Part shown: in pieces, positions 12,119-25,118 of the stretch | Position numbering within the stretch: the first letter of the stretch is position 1 | Layout of the letters: every line of letters starts with the position of its first letter | Origin: Sebastes aleutianus | Lineage: Eukaryota > Chordata > Actinopteri > Perciformes > Sebastidae | Length of the DNA stretch: 64,000 nucleotides | Reading direction: 5' to 3' | Assembly (NCBI GenBank): GCA_916700875.1 | Contig: CAKAKS010000031.1 | Span: 9,821,977 to 9,885,976, forward strand | Translations under genes and position numbers: made by a program | Notes under the pieces: generated by a model | Seen by the model: the letters and a program-made list of their open reading frames with translations, nothing else | Databases searched by the model: none | Told to the model about the DNA's origin: nothing

Positions 12119-12139
12119 TTCAGCACCATGGACAGAACC
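12119..12139 (+). promoter_or_regulatory. RE1/NRSE-like REST binding site
   Basis: The 21 bases contain CAGCACC, two spacer bases, then GGACAG, the bipartite RE1 pattern bound by the repressor REST (NRSF). By eye 18 of 21 positions agree with the canonical RE1, including both half-sites at normal spacing. It lies about 210 bases downstream of the predicted fam163b first exon. REST silences neuronal genes outside neurons, and fam163b is brain-enriched in mammals, so the position makes functional sense. Binding is inferred. Confidence 0.7.
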
Positions 12140-13642
12140 ACACTTGTCTTACAGCAGGATATGTGAGGCTTTTCTTATTTCACTATTTCACCCTGATCAT
12201 TTCTAATTCACTATAGTCCATATACCCAACATTAAGCTTAAATTAAAGCATGATACAGCAGTGGATCTATATATACAAACAGGCAGATGAGAGATAGATG
12301 AGAGGGTAAAGGCGAGGGAGAGGTTCAGATCAGAGCTTTTTGTCTGAACAGACTCGCTGGCTGGCCCGGCTTGCCACATGCTGACAAAAACAGCATGGCT
12401 CATGAGCCACAGCTACTGTCACCAACTGTTAGCCATGGTCACATCCAAACTGTTTTGCTCCAGATATTTTTAGGCTGGGTGGAAATGCATCTCAAGCAGC
12501 ATTAACGAAAAACATTCAACTGAATGCGGTTAAAAATGACAAATTATATTTCAGGCAAGGGAGCACACAGGATGCAACCCACCACCACATGAAGTAATAA
12601 CCAACCAGCTAGAAGTGTAGCTGGGGAAATTACATTTGTGGTATTTAGAGTTGATAAAAAGGGGATATTTGCTGTCTCTAATAACAGCATAGAGGGAGCA
12701 GGAAATTGAGCCTGAAAATGAATTTGCATGTGATGATAACTCCTGACCTCTGTAGTTCATGTGTCTCAAGAGTGATTGGGAATAGTTATGACATAAACCA
12801 TCCTTCTATGTACAAAAGGTATTATTGGTGTTACAGTAAAGAGATGGAGCTTAAGAGTCTTGGGGATAATTAGCTGAGATGCACTATTTCATACTGCCCA
12901 GATTGGAAAATAACATATTGTTGGAAAATATCATAAATGTAATACAGCATCCCTACCTGTTAGAGTATCTCAACTCCATTGTGCTGTTTCAGTCCAAAGT
13001 TCAGCACCAGTTCAGACTGTATTGTGCGCTTAAAACTACCAACGGTGGAATAATATTCCTTATTCTCTACTGTGCTTGTGTATCAGCAGACGTCAAGTGG
13101 AGTTATTGATTCCCACATGTCTGTTTAGCTTAGCTCATCTCCGTAAATGCCTCACCTCTTCCTCATTAACGTTATTAAATGTTTGAGATCTAATCTCATC
13201 GGATCCCCAAACCATTCCATACAGATGTGTAGCAAATTCAATAAGAACCCTGAATAAATGAGTGGACAAAAGCAATGCAGATGCATACAGGTGCACAAAG
13301 GGTCACTGAACATATGAACAATATATGCTGTGGCCTTCGCAGTCACCATATTTCACTGCTCTCCACCACCACCATCACCACCATCAAAACACCAAATGGC
13401 AGAATGGCGTTCATTTCTCCGGTACAGTTGCAGAGAGGCTCTGGGGGCTCGTTGTGTTCTAACACCTTAGATGCTTAGTCTAGGTTTTTTTCCTTTAATT
13501 TCCCGGGGGGCAAAGAGGGCTGAAGGTTGCACACTTTACTCAGATTGGTACATGGGAGTCTTCTGCTGTATGTGTGGCTGTTCATTGAGCTGCGATGAAT
13601 TATGTTGTGATGTCAGTGCTGTTATTTTTCTAAGTCATGCCC

Positions 13643-13815
13643 CATATGATATGATATGATATGATATGGTACCGTACCGTACCATATCATACCGTCCCCT
13701 ACGGTACCGTTCCATACTATCCCGTATCTCATCGCATCGCATCGCTTCGTGCCGCGCCGCGCCTCACCGCATCGTATCGTATCGTATCGTATTATATTGT
13801 ATTGTAACATATAGT
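13643..13815. repeat. pentanucleotide array 1
   Basis: A run of variant 5-mers moves from ATATG through ACCGT/ATACC to ATCGC, CCGCG and ATCGT. It is followed by a unique-looking ~140-bp flank (13814-13954) that recurs after array 2, so the array and its flank were duplicated together. Confidence 0.8.
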
Positions 13816-13954
13816 TTAAAACGGTATGACGTAAAGCAACTATGGGGAATGACAACTGGGACTAAATTCATGTTGCGGACTGCAAAGAAAACACATTCAC
13901 ACACAAACACACACTGTGCTTTTAGAAGGCCAACAACAATAAAAGACAAGGCAG
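13814..13954 (+). repeat. array flank, copy 1
   Basis: The segment carries GTTTAAAACGGTATGAC, GAATGACAACTGGGAC, CACACAAACACACACTGTGC and AAAGACAAGGCAG. It recurs at 14183-14324 with a few substitutions and small indels. Confidence 0.8.
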
Positions 13955-13961
13955 TACACTC

Positions 13962-14183
13962 CATATGGTATGGTATGGGATGGTATGGTATGGTATGGTA
14001 TCGTCCCCTACTGTACCGTACCGTATCGTATCGTATCGTATCGTACCGTACCGTACCATAGCCTATCGCATCGCATCGCATCGCATCGCATCGCATCGCA
14101 TCGCATCGCATCGCATCGCATCGCATCGCATCGCATCGCATCGCATCGCATCGCATCGCATCGCATCGCATCGCATCGCATCG
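13962..14183. repeat. pentanucleotide array 2 with ~24 perfect ATCGC units
   Basis: The array starts with GGTAT units, switches to ACCGT and ATCGT units that partly complement the first block, and ends in about 24 consecutive ATCGC units (14064-14183), each carrying a CpG. Long ORFs with RIASH repeats on this stretch are a by-product of the 5-mer and are not genes. Confidence 0.9.
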
Positions 14184-14324
14184 TTTAAGACGGTATGACT
14201 TAAAGCTAGTATGAGGAATGACAACTGGGACTAAATTCATTGTTGTGGACTGCAAATAAAATAAATCCACACACAAACACACACTGTGCTTTTAGAGGGC
14301 CTACAACAATGAAAGACAAGGCAG
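14183..14324 (+). repeat. array flank, copy 2
   Basis: This is the second copy of the ~140-bp flank found at 13814-13954, including GTTTAAGACGGTATGAC and AAAGACAAGGCAG. Confidence 0.8.
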
Positions 14325-14405
14325 GGCTTGTGTTCCCATGGCGACTTCCTCAGTGACCCTCGGAACAACCTTGGCCCCCTGGGAGATCAGTCATACTCCC
14401 GCGTG

Positions 14406-14449
<44 letters not shown>
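14406..14449 (+). repeat. (CA)n microsatellite
   Basis: An uninterrupted run of about 21 CA units. Confidence 0.95.
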
Positions 14450-14450
<1 letters not shown>

Positions 14451-14563
14451 AAGTCCCCCTCGGAGCGTGACTATGAGTGACTGTGTGTTTCTCGTCTGCT
14501 TGCTGCTGATGCTGGTCTACCAGCCTCTCAGTCATTACAGCAGGAGGGAGACGAGGAGGAGGA

Positions 14564-14568
<5 letters not shown>

Positions 14569-14605
<37 letters not shown>
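14569..14605 (+). repeat. (GA)n microsatellite
   Basis: An uninterrupted AG/GA run of about 18 units preceded by GAGGAG sequence. Confidence 0.95.
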
Positions 14606-14608
<3 letters not shown>

Positions 14609-15744
14609 TTGAAGGACAAACGGCCGAGTAGGATGGAAGAAAGCAAATTTCAAAGACAGATGGGTGATGAAAAAAAATGAAGAAAGGTGTAGAAGGCATG
14701 TAAAATAGGGAGAGAGAGAAGGAGAGGAGGAGGGCAGCTTTAAACGGGCAAAAACCAGCTAAGAGTGAATGCAATTACAGAGGCAGCACTTCCTTTTTTT
14801 TCTGGGCATTTAAAGTGTACTCACATATCAGCTTAATTACCTTTTAAAATGCACAACTGGGAGAGGGAGTCATGATAGATCCGCTGTGGTCAGGATAAAG
14901 AGGAGGAAGGAGAAGTGGAGTGGATGGATTGAGACTACTGGGGGGGGGAATATGGCCGCCCAATGATCATGTTAAACAGTCACCACCCGTTCCTCCCTTC
15001 CTCCACCCGTCTCTCCCCTTCCCCTCCCCCTCTGCACCGCTCTCCGCTCTCCCCCCTCGCAGCCATATACACCCTGACATGCTCACACATCACGCTCACG
15101 CACAGATGGGTTCCCACGCAGACACCAACATCACCAGCGCACGTGTTACAGGCGCGAGCACATACGTGCACAAGCCGCTGGTCGGCTGCCCTCATCCCAG
15201 TGAGTGATTGTAAAACACTGGAGCTCATTCTGAGGAGTAGAAGGGAGGTTAGGGGAGGCGGGGGGATGAAGAACAGGAAGAGGGTGAGGAGAAAACAGCA
15301 GCAGAAGAAAACCTGTGTCCTTCCCTTCTCGTACCTCACCCATGGCAGCTTCATTATCACGTGTGTTTGTGGATTGTCACGCACATGTGTTATAAATAGT
15401 GCCAATAATTGTATTAGTTAATATGATAAACAGTGTTTTCTTTTCCCAAGATGGGGCCTAATTTCCATAGTTGTGGCCTTCATTCCCTTACAACATCTTA
15501 CTCAGCAACTTAATTGCTGAGATCTGGAGAAACGATGCCATCACGAGACACACTTCACAATTAGGTCGAGCAAAATGAGCAGTCACAACATCAGACAGGT
15601 TGTAAACAAACCCCAGTTTATTCCACTTAAAATGCAACTCGCTCTCACGGGAACGCGTATAAATAGCACGAAATTACACGGACATTCCGCGTGTCGTGAC
15701 GACGCATTTTAGGCTTTTCGTGTGGCATTTGTACGCCACAAAGG

Positions 15745-16230
15745 TTGTCCTCGACCAAGGAAATTCTTAGTCGACTAACACTCACACGATTTTGTTGACT
15801 AATCGATTAGTTGATTTAATCGATCGATAAAACTGAGTTTCTCCACAAATGATCACACCAAATCTCAGAGCTTAAAAAACAACGCAACAAAACTACAGTA
15901 ACGTCTGCAGTTAGGTTGAGGCAACAAAAAACACTTAGTTAGGTTTAGGAAAAACGTCATGGTTGGGCTTGAAATAAGTACGTAAACTAAGTAAAATACG
16001 AATTGAAACAACATAACACAAGTACCGAAAACACGTCACAAACGTCATTAACGTTTGTGACTCACAAAACAAAACACTGGTCTTGAACACCGCTCTCCTG
16101 GTTGAAAGTCCTGTGTTTGTTGGACCCTCCTGCCCGTCATAAGCGTTTTTTTCCTGCATTTTATTCTACGTCAGTATCTCTGAGCGTAGCATGTTTACGT
16201 GGATGCGTTTACATTGCAGTCAGCATAGAC
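15745..16230 (+). repeat. composite of a hAT-like fragment and a second fish repeat
   Basis: Positions 15748-15835 carry CTCGACCAAGGAAATTCTTA and GACTAATCGATTAGTTGA, resembling the element that begins at 63971. The following sequence (15910-16230), with CACTTAGTTAGGTTTAGGAA, matches in reverse a segment at about 37780-37940. Both are truncated. Confidence 0.5.
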
Positions 16231-17799
16231 TACATGGCGCACAAATGACACGCCAAAAGTAAGTGCACTAAATGCCTTGTGCATTATCGTGTCATTCATA
16301 TGCCTTTTCCTGCGAACGGGCTGTAAATGAATTAGTTTGAAGGGAAAGTGGTCAACACATGTCCATGACAGTCAATCATTGCACTAAAAAACTGTTGGCT
16401 CACAATCCCGGTAAGAAGGCAAGGGATTGACCTCTGTTTGAACTTCTAAATATGTAAGACAATATGATGAAACTGGGAATTTCCTTATTTGGATTTGGTA
16501 AAAATGAGTAAAATGTAGGAATGATGGTTAGAGCTACAAAAAAATAAGACTTATATTCTGAAAACGTAGAATTTCCCTTTAAGCAAGTCTGTCTATATGG
16601 CCTGTATTTCACACTGAATATAAAGGCAGACGACACACTGCTCAGACTAAGTTTACAATTTGCATTTTGTCCTTATAAGTATAACCCACAATATGCAGTA
16701 CATTTCAAAGAAGCCTGGGGCCCTTCTCATTACAGACTTTATGGTCCAAAGCCTACACGCTCATCATGGAAGCAGCCAAGTTTAGCGGTATAATGTTAAA
16801 TCTGAGACTAAAAAGCTGCAGACGTCGACATGGTCCTTTTTGAAAAGTGATGAAGCGGAAAAGAATTTAAGAACAAGCCAGCTCAGCAAGGTCGTGACTT
16901 ACTCCGCCGCAAGAGTTGGATCGCAACAGAAATGCACATGAGATGAGAGATTCTCATTCATAAATTCCTCTCTTCCCGATGTGTTGTATCTTATTATGCA
17001 TCTCTGCAATTCTGCCTGACTGCACTCGTGCTTCATTTTTTTATCAGCTTGAGAGATTAGCATACAAGTGAGTGAGCGGGGGGAAAGTTGCTTCAAGTAC
17101 AATACGGCTAGAACTTTTAAGCGTAAACCACCCACTCAACAAAACAGAAAAGAACGATGGTAAAATGTCAGTCTGTAATAGCCCTGTCGCCATAGTAACT
17201 GGAGACCCGTTCATCCTTTTACACACGCTGCCTCTTGAGCACTGACCATTAGCGCAAACATCCAAACAATAATCAGCTTTTAAAGTATTTCCTTCAAGCA
17301 TCTTTACGTTTTATCGTCTATCGTCTCATCCTCTGCTGCCTTCTTCTCCGCCTATACTTCTACATCTTCCTCTCCTTTCTTTCTTCATCTTCTCTTGCCC
17401 TCTACCTTCCCCCCCCCCCTGTTAACTCCCACTAATCACTGCCCCTCATGCTGTCTCTTTCCATCTTGGCCTTCTCTACCTTCTTCCCTACCTCCTTCAT
17501 GTTGACATGCATGTCCACTGTTGCTCCTGCATGGACCTTTAGACCTTTAAAATCACACACACATATGCAGTAGACACATGCAAAGATTCATATCTATGTA
17601 TCTGTCTATCCAGTGAAACACTGGAAATATCATGCATTTGATGTTTTAGTGTCTCTTTCTCTCTCTGACTTTCTCTGGCAGAGCTTTGGTTAAGGTTTTG
17701 GCACAAAATATACTTGGTTAAGGTTAGGTAATACGATGGAGTATTAGGGCCATTGTAGGTAAAAAAAAAAGGAAAAGTAATATTATAAAGGGAGTAATA

Positions 17800-18125
17800 T
17801 TCAAGGAAAAAAACCTCAGAGATAAAAGTTGTAAATTTATGAGAAAAAAACTTGGATAATATCTGAGATTTAAGTGGCACCTTTACGAGAAAAAACTCAC
17901 AGATTTGTGAGATTATAAAGTCATAAATTTACACTAAATAAAACGTGGATATTCCCTTAGATTTAAGAGGAAAATATAGGACAAAAAAACTCACAAATTT
18001 GCGAGATTATAACATCATAAATTTACAAGGAAAAAAAACGTGGATATTCCCTGAGATTTAAGTGGCAAATTTGCAAGAAAAAACTAATTTGTGAGATTAT
18101 AAAGTTGTAAATTTACGAAAAAAAA
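17800..18125 (+). repeat. ~95-bp tandem repeat, about 3 copies
   Basis: Successive units carry GGATATTCCCTGAGATTTAA or variants at 17854, 17947 and 18042, giving a period of 93-95 bp. Each unit also has TTTGTGAGATTATAAAGT and GTAAATTTACGA motifs. The array is AT-rich and non-coding. Confidence 0.8.
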
Positions 18126-18413
18126 TCAGAAAAAAGTGGACTGCAAAACCGTGGTAATGAAAAATAGGCGGGTTTTTTTTGTTAAGGAGTCACATCACCT
18201 CACTTTGCAAAATTGGATCAACCTCATAACACCACATGCAGTATGCCACTGTTAAACACTGCAGAAAAGTGAGCCGCCAAGTGTAAAATTAATTGTAGCA
18301 GACTCTCCATCCATCCATCCATCCATTCTTGTCCGCATATCACGGCTTTGCACTCCGCTATTTCCCCAAATTTTTAAGTTTTTTCTTGAAATATTACCCC
18401 CCTCCCACAGCTC

Positions 18414-18416
<3 letters not shown>

Positions 18417-18461
<45 letters not shown>
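18417..18461. repeat. (AT)n microsatellite
   Basis: About 22 uninterrupted AT units. Confidence 0.95.
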
Positions 18462-18466
<5 letters not shown>

Positions 18467-19659
18467 ACAAGGGCACAAATACGGCATCATGAGGGAAAGG
18501 TCATGGTCATGGTCAAAAGAAACCACCATAGGAAACAGGATGCAAACAATGGTCTCCTGTGTCACATTTCTACCTCCTTTGTTCTTAAAAGACAAGAGTT
18601 GCGATTTGCACGGCCACTAGAGGCCTCTGTCAGGTAAAAGTAAACATTTTAGTAATATTTTTTTTTTCGGGTAAGGACAGTCTTTCTACTTTGACTCACA
18701 TAACTGATGATTTTGTTTGTGCCAATTTTCATGTGTATCTGTGGGTATAATTTCCCACGGTGCATTTGCAGTATGCCACAGTTGTGGGATGATTTCATCA
18801 GCGCCTCAGATACGTACTAACGTCTCACTCTCCCGAGACTCTTGTGGGTAGTGTGACTTCTTGTAAATACCACGTTTTGCTTGGCATACTCCGCTTTGGA
18901 TTTGCAAAGTGACGCACAGCGGGATCTATCAATCTCCCGAGTCAGGGGCGCTGTTTTGGCTTGTGAGTGGCGCTGCCGTTCAAAGTGATGTTTTAGAACA
19001 GAGCCCTCCCTGAGGCTGGGTACATCAGCTGGACAGACGGAGAGCAAGAGTGGCAGAGAACAGAGAGGGAGACAAAGACGGCAAAGCAAATGGAAGGAGA
19101 GGCTAAACAGACAGCAAGAGAGAGAGGCAGTGGAAAGCAAAAACAAGGGAAAGATGACAAAAAGTGAATGACATGACTGGCAGGGTGCCAAGAATGTTGT
19201 CTTTTCTGAGTCGAGTCGGCTCCAAACTTGGAAAAACAAAAGAGTGTTGACTGTGAAGGAAAGCAGAGATATGCCTGTTGTGTATGTTGACACCTCGCCG
19301 GTATACAGAGTTTGTGTCCGTATATCAAAATCACCAAAGAAAACCTACAGCTACAGCAGCTCTGTCACATTCATATGAGTGAATGTGTCCCCTGCAAAAC
19401 AGAAAGGTACAAAATCATGCAACCAATAAAATTTAGTGCATTTCTTCATGTAAAATACAGCATTTGATCTCAAATTGATCCACTTTGCTGTGAAGCCAAA
19501 CAGGTCCAGATGTCATCACACACACCAGTGCTACTATTTAGACCCTATTTGCCGAAAGTGCGATACGTCTCCAAACAAGTAGTAGTAATTGTTTACACTA
19601 CACACATATTATGTCCTATATTTTGAAGATTATATGAGACGCATGGAGATGTTTCAAGC

Positions 19660-20131
19660 AGGCGGCAACCTACGGTTCGGAAAAGTGAAGCCAATACCGA
19701 AGTGCCTTCAACTTGCATTCTTTCTAATAGCCAGCAGGGGGCGACTCCTCTGGTTGCGAAAAAGAAGTCTGATTGTAAAGAAGTCTATGAGAAATTGACC
19801 CTACTTCTCACTTGATTTATTCCCTGAGTAAACATTGTAAACATGAGTTTATGGTCTCAATCACTAGTTTCAAGTCTTCTTCAATACAGCATGATGTTCA
19901 TTGGAGTTGTCCGTGTTTTCGTCTTAGAACTTTAAGCCTTTCACAGAGTGTTCGGTCACCAAAAAATGTCTTATTCGGCGTTCAGTTGTACTTAGCTCCA
20001 CTATGTCACTTCTGGTTGCAAAAACACAAGACGACAATGGGCAAAATACTGATCTCAAGACTTCAAAACCATTGTCCACAAACCAATGGTGATGTCACAG
20101 CGACTAGGTCCACATCTTATATACAGTCTGT
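19660..20131 (+). repeat. dispersed repeat family Y, copy 1 (+)
   Basis: Landmarks are GGCAACCT, AAAAGTGAAGCCAAT, CCAGCAGGGGGCGACTCC, GTAAACATGAGTTTATGGTC, TCAATACAGCATGATGTTCA and CTTATATACAGTCTG. The family is unclassified; no coding capacity or terminal inverted repeat is visible. Confidence 0.75.
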
Positions 20132-21382
20132 GCTTTCAAGAGACATTTCCATCCCAATTTAACTAAGCTAACCAGTCCCCTACCCAGTGCTGAAATGATA
20201 TGTACCATGCTGTTGCTTGGGGAGAGAAAGCAAAGTGAGGAAAGAGTCTAAAATTGGAATGATGTCATTGTCAAGTGTCAAGGAGCAAAATGTAATTTAA
20301 TGGTGTCTTATTTAATTCAGGAACAGGAAAAGGAATTAAATTTATTTGAGGGCAGCGTATTACCCTGAACAGATCATGTAGCCAGAGGGAAGGTTTGTGT
20401 GTGTGCGTGCGTGCACACGCAGTGTATGTCCCTGATTACACTTCTGAGTGTTTTGCAAAAATGTATTTGACTGTCATAGAGGCAGACTCACAGTATCATC
20501 TGCTCGGTGTTTGTTAACGTTTTTCGCACCAGGAGGTCCTAACGGAGCTCTGAGTGTCACAACAGTCTGTCTCCTCTGTCATTGCCATTTCTCAGGAGTA
20601 GATTTGATTGACACTGAACTTATAAACTGGGAGTGAACCAGAGGCTATACTATTATGATCCTGTTTAGAGTTAGAATAAAATAGACACACCTATGAGATT
20701 TAGAGACTATGCATTGCCAAGGGTGAGTGCTGAGGTTTGTTTTTCATCATTGTTATTGTTATTATTTAATATGAGAGAACAAGCAGGGCAGAAAGCTTGC
20801 GTGAATACTGTATCTCTCGACAGACTGATATTCTGTCGTAAACAGCAGTTTATTTCTGCACGGCCCTCAGACTGGAGATGCTGTCGAGTTGCAGCTCTGT
20901 TCTTGTCTGTTATATTTATGCGGTGCTAAGCAGGAACGGTAACTACTATTTATGCTATTTAGAGTGAAGTGTGTGTGGAGATGTTGGAATAAATAGTTTC
21001 CATCAAATATTGCCTTCTCTGCTCCCCCAAAAGTGACAATAATGTTCTCGCAAACAAATATGTGCACTTGCCTAAACTATGACCTGTATATTAAACAGAG
21101 GTCTGCACACATATATTCTGAAGTAAGCCTGTTTTTATTAGATGTGCTGGTTGCAATTGTTGCCTGATCACCATGTGCATCTAATGGCCTTGATGCACCA
21201 AGCTGACATTCATCTATCCGGTGGCGCTGGGCCATCATTGAGCCTCTGTATAGCAGACCTGGCTGTAGTTTTTGCAGTGTGTCCAACACTGCTGGTGTTA
21301 GTCATCAGTGGCTGATTGAGCATGTTGAATTGGCAGCAGAGGCAGTCTGTGCGATACTGTATACATTAGACAGACCCAAGTG

Positions 21383-22060
21383 TCTAGAACATAGACTATA
21401 TATATATATAGATGGAAGCGTCTCCACTTCCTCCCACTGTATAAAAGTGAAACCAAAATATCCTGGATAAGGGAGCTTCCATCTTGAGATTTTGACGTCA
21501 TTTGGAGCAAGAGTCTGCGCAGTAGCGATCGGGCCACTGGAGCCGCGGTATCGAGGTCCCGCCCACACACCTGCTTTAGCCAATCAGGAGTCGAGCACGG
21601 CCTCAGCTTGTTAGCGTGAGAGCCGCCTATCAGCTACGTTAGCACCACGGTAGCTGTTTAGAAAGACACAACAACTTACCATAATATCTAACTACACTTA
21701 TGATCAAATTGACACATGTTCTATCAAACAGTCTTGTGACGGTTATGGAAAGTTAGATCTCCTCTCTCGAAAAATTCCTGATCCTCCGGCTCCACGACTA
21801 CTTAACTCAGAGCAGCTGTCAATCACAGCTGTCAATCATGATTGATTGACCAAACTTATCAGAAAAATGACCACTTGAACATACATCAGCGTGATAAGAA
21901 CTACCTGAAATGACAGAAACCATCTTTGGGAAACATTTTTTTGACATGTACATAGAGGGGGCGGGGTTTATGATGTATACTGCAGCCAGCCACCAGGGGG
22001 CAATGGAGATGTTTTGGCTTCACATTTGGGGAGTTGTCATGTCGTCCATCTTTGTATACA
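21383..22060 (+). repeat. unclassified dispersed repeat
   Basis: A locally GC-richer block with GGGAGCTTCCATCTTGAGAT, GCGCAGTAGCGATCGGGCCA, GGTCCCGCCCACA, and CCAGCCACCAGGGGGCAATG. Its composition and its short echo near 52515 (CCAGCCACCAGAGGGCGAC) suggest a dispersed element of the kind common in percomorph fish. No ORF of note. Confidence 0.5.
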
Positions 22061-23994
22061 TATATCTGTGTGCTCTCTAAAAGAGGATTATTGGTTAAAG
22101 TGATGAAATTTGCTTATCATGTTGAGCCAAAAATAAAGATTATGGTCTATACAGTCACAGCCTTTTAAAAACCCTAAACGCCTATTTCAATGACAAGAGC
22201 TGAAGTGCGCTGTGGACACCTTTTTACCGCTCGCATCACTCAGTTTCAGGGCTAAGAACTGCTCTTCAATCCATCAACTGTGAAGTTCAAAGAACTGTAA
22301 TATCTCTGAGCCAACTTCAGCTCCTGCTGGTGCCAAGATTATAGCCTGTCACACACAGACTAGTGGTATTATTTGCACAGCAGAGGGTCGAGCACGGCAT
22401 GACAGAGGGGAGGAACAGGAAGTGCAATGGCAGACTGACAAAATGTGATTATATGCAATTATTTTGAGATGATTTGAAAGTGAAAACTCATTTTTCTTCA
22501 ACCATTCGGGGGGAAAAAAACAATTTTGGAAAATAAATAATGTACTCGCAGATTGACAGATAGACAGATAGACAGATGACATCCTTTTACAAGATTTCAG
22601 AAGCTCAAAATTCGACAGAAAGAGGCATTGTTTGCACCTTACACCACAAGGACAACCTTTGTAAAAAAGTGCAGTGAAATGAGATTGTCTGCAGCTACTT
22701 TGCAAGCACACCAATCACATATGTTGGAACATAATATCGCTACTTTGACATGGTTAGAGCCTCTATCTGAGCACTCGTGCTACTCAAAAAAGCATCCTCC
22801 TAATGTGATTTTCTCCAGGAGCTTATTACAGCACTATACTGAGAAACAATCCATGTTCTGTTACATTTCTGTACAAAATGATTGGAGATGACTGCCTCCG
22901 CCACGGACTCAGGTAAATACAGCTGACAGTTGTAGTAGATCCCATATTGATTATGCACGCTGAAGTACATTAGTCAGAAGAGATTTATAGATAAGAGGGT
23001 AGATTAAAGGAGACTGTGGCTTTGTGAGAACTGACTTATAGAGTTTCTTCACTGGAATATTGAAGAGAGAACACCATTCATTGTGCCTACATGATTGTTT
23101 CCTGTTACCTTGTCTCATTTTGAAAAATACTGCAGGTCAAGATCCTCTTTTGAAAATGCTTCATTTTCTACATCATAGTGCCACAACATTCTCAAATATT
23201 CCTAAAAATGGATTAGGACTCCAGAGGAAAAATCTAAATAAAAACACTGTCTAAAAATACAGGATGTTGTGGTACAAGGAAGGGCATGCTTCGTCGCTTC
23301 CAGTGCATGCACAACGCGTTTAAAGTTACATTACATCAGCATGCAATTTGAACTGGAAGAGCAACGGAGCAAGGTCACTCGGATGGATGAGAGACATTTA
23401 GCGAGCTGTGTAATTAAATGAAGAGACCCCCAGGTCACCGTTACGTTTTCTTCAAACGTCCTCATGGTGCTATATTCGCTCTAGCCGAGGGCCATTTTTA
23501 TGATATATCATCCGCAGTGAGGCACTAATTGCAGAAACGTTTCCCATGCAATACAAGGACACACGAGAGAGGGATCTTTTCTACATGAGAAAACTAGTTG
23601 CTCTGTTTTCTTCATCCACAACCCCAGACTCTCCCACTATCTCCGGCAGCCTTTGGGATTTCCCAGGTGCCTGATTCAAGGTCAGAGTTGGGGGTGAACT
23701 AAGCTTGTCAGTGCCTTTCAGTAGAGGGATGAGGTAGGAGTCGAGTACAGGGACACAAAGGAACGGTGGTGAAAGAAATTTTTGTACGCCTGGTGAAATT
23801 TTATGCTGGAACAGGGTGAGCAGGAGAATCAAGTGATGCTGAAGTCAGGGTCAGTGCAGCCAGGCAGGATAATATTATGACAAGGCTTAAGGAGGAATTT
23901 GTAAGCTTTTTGAGGGGTCTATATTACTGCTTGCATTGAGGCTTAATGGAGATAAAAAAAAACATAAATAAACATCCAGTCAAATCAATGTTAC

Positions 23995-24294
23995 ACCGTT
24001 ACGTCTCTTTAAGACCCCATACTGAAAAAGCCCAGTCTGCTCTGATTGGCTTGTGAGAAAAATATGGTGCACCTTTGCAAAGGTTGTTCTCAAGCTGTGT
24101 GCGATATTCTAATGAGCCTGCATGTGACCCAAATATGAATGGTTTGTTGAATCACATGTTTTCTGATCTAGGCAGCCCACAAGAAACTGACTGGGTTGTC
24201 TTATTTCACAGTTTGTGGGTTGGTAGACACTCCAGATACCCAAATGTATGAGCACAAGCAATGAAAAAGTGAGTTTTTTCATGATATGTCCCCT
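23995..24294 (+). mobile_element. TTAA-family element fragment (copy 3)
   Basis: It matches 5830-6176 closely, ending CATGATATGTCCCC before TTAA at 24295-24298. The distal half is missing. Confidence 0.65.
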
Positions 24295-24499
24295 TTAATG
24301 TTTAATGTATTGACAGATTGAGATTTGATGCATCTTCCAGCCTCAGAATTACTTTTTGGGTGAATCAATTGAATTAGTATTCTAACATCAATTGCAATTT
24401 TTTTTTATTTAGGATTAAAGATCTACTTGTACTTTTGCAGAATCTAAGATTGATACCACTCTTATGTCTGTGCGACAAGCATAGAGCTTGGGTCAGGAG

Positions 24500-25118
24500 C
24501 ATAAACTGTATATAAGAAGTGGACGTAGTCAACGTGACGTTACCCATTGGTTATAGACTGCCGTTTTGAAGCCTCAAATTTGGCATTTTGGCCATAGCCA
24601 TCTTGTTTAAATGGAACCAGAAGTGACACAAGACAGTGTAGCTAAGTACAACCGAACGCTGAATATGCTGTTTTTAGGCGACAAAAATTTTACAATTAAC
24701 TTTCATGAACTGAAAACACACTGTAAAAAGTGTTAAAGTTGTAAAATAAAAACACGGACAACACCCAGACCGGAAAACGCCGTGGTAGCAACCTGTCAAT
24801 CACAAGGTAGCCACGCCCTAAAGCATACCCTGCTTTATGGTCTATTTGACTCTAAATGGGACCATAATTTATTAAATGAACATCATGCTGTATTGAAGAA
24901 GACTTGAAACTAGCGATTGAGACCATAAACTCGTGTTTTCAGTGTTTACTGAGGTAATAAATCAAGAGAGAAGTAGGCTCATTTTCTCATAGACTTCTAT
25001 ACAATCAGACTTCTTTTTGCAACCAGAGGAGTCGCCCCCTGCTGGCTTTTAGAAAGAATGCAAGTTTAAAGAACTTCTGCATTGGCTTCACTTTTCAGAC
25101 CTGGGGATTGCCCACTGG
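24500..25118 (-). repeat. dispersed repeat family Y, copy 2 (-)
   Basis: Reverse-oriented copy starting ATAAACTGTATATAAGAAGT and ending CACTTTTCAGACCTGGGGAT. It includes the complement of the CCAGCAGGGGGCGACTCC landmark. Confidence 0.75.

Noticed and set aside
13666..14282. Long ORFs on both strands with RIASH or CDAMR repeats (up to 172 codons)
   Set aside because: They are direct translations of the 5-mer arrays and their duplicated flank, open in several frames at once; no splice, start context or family match.
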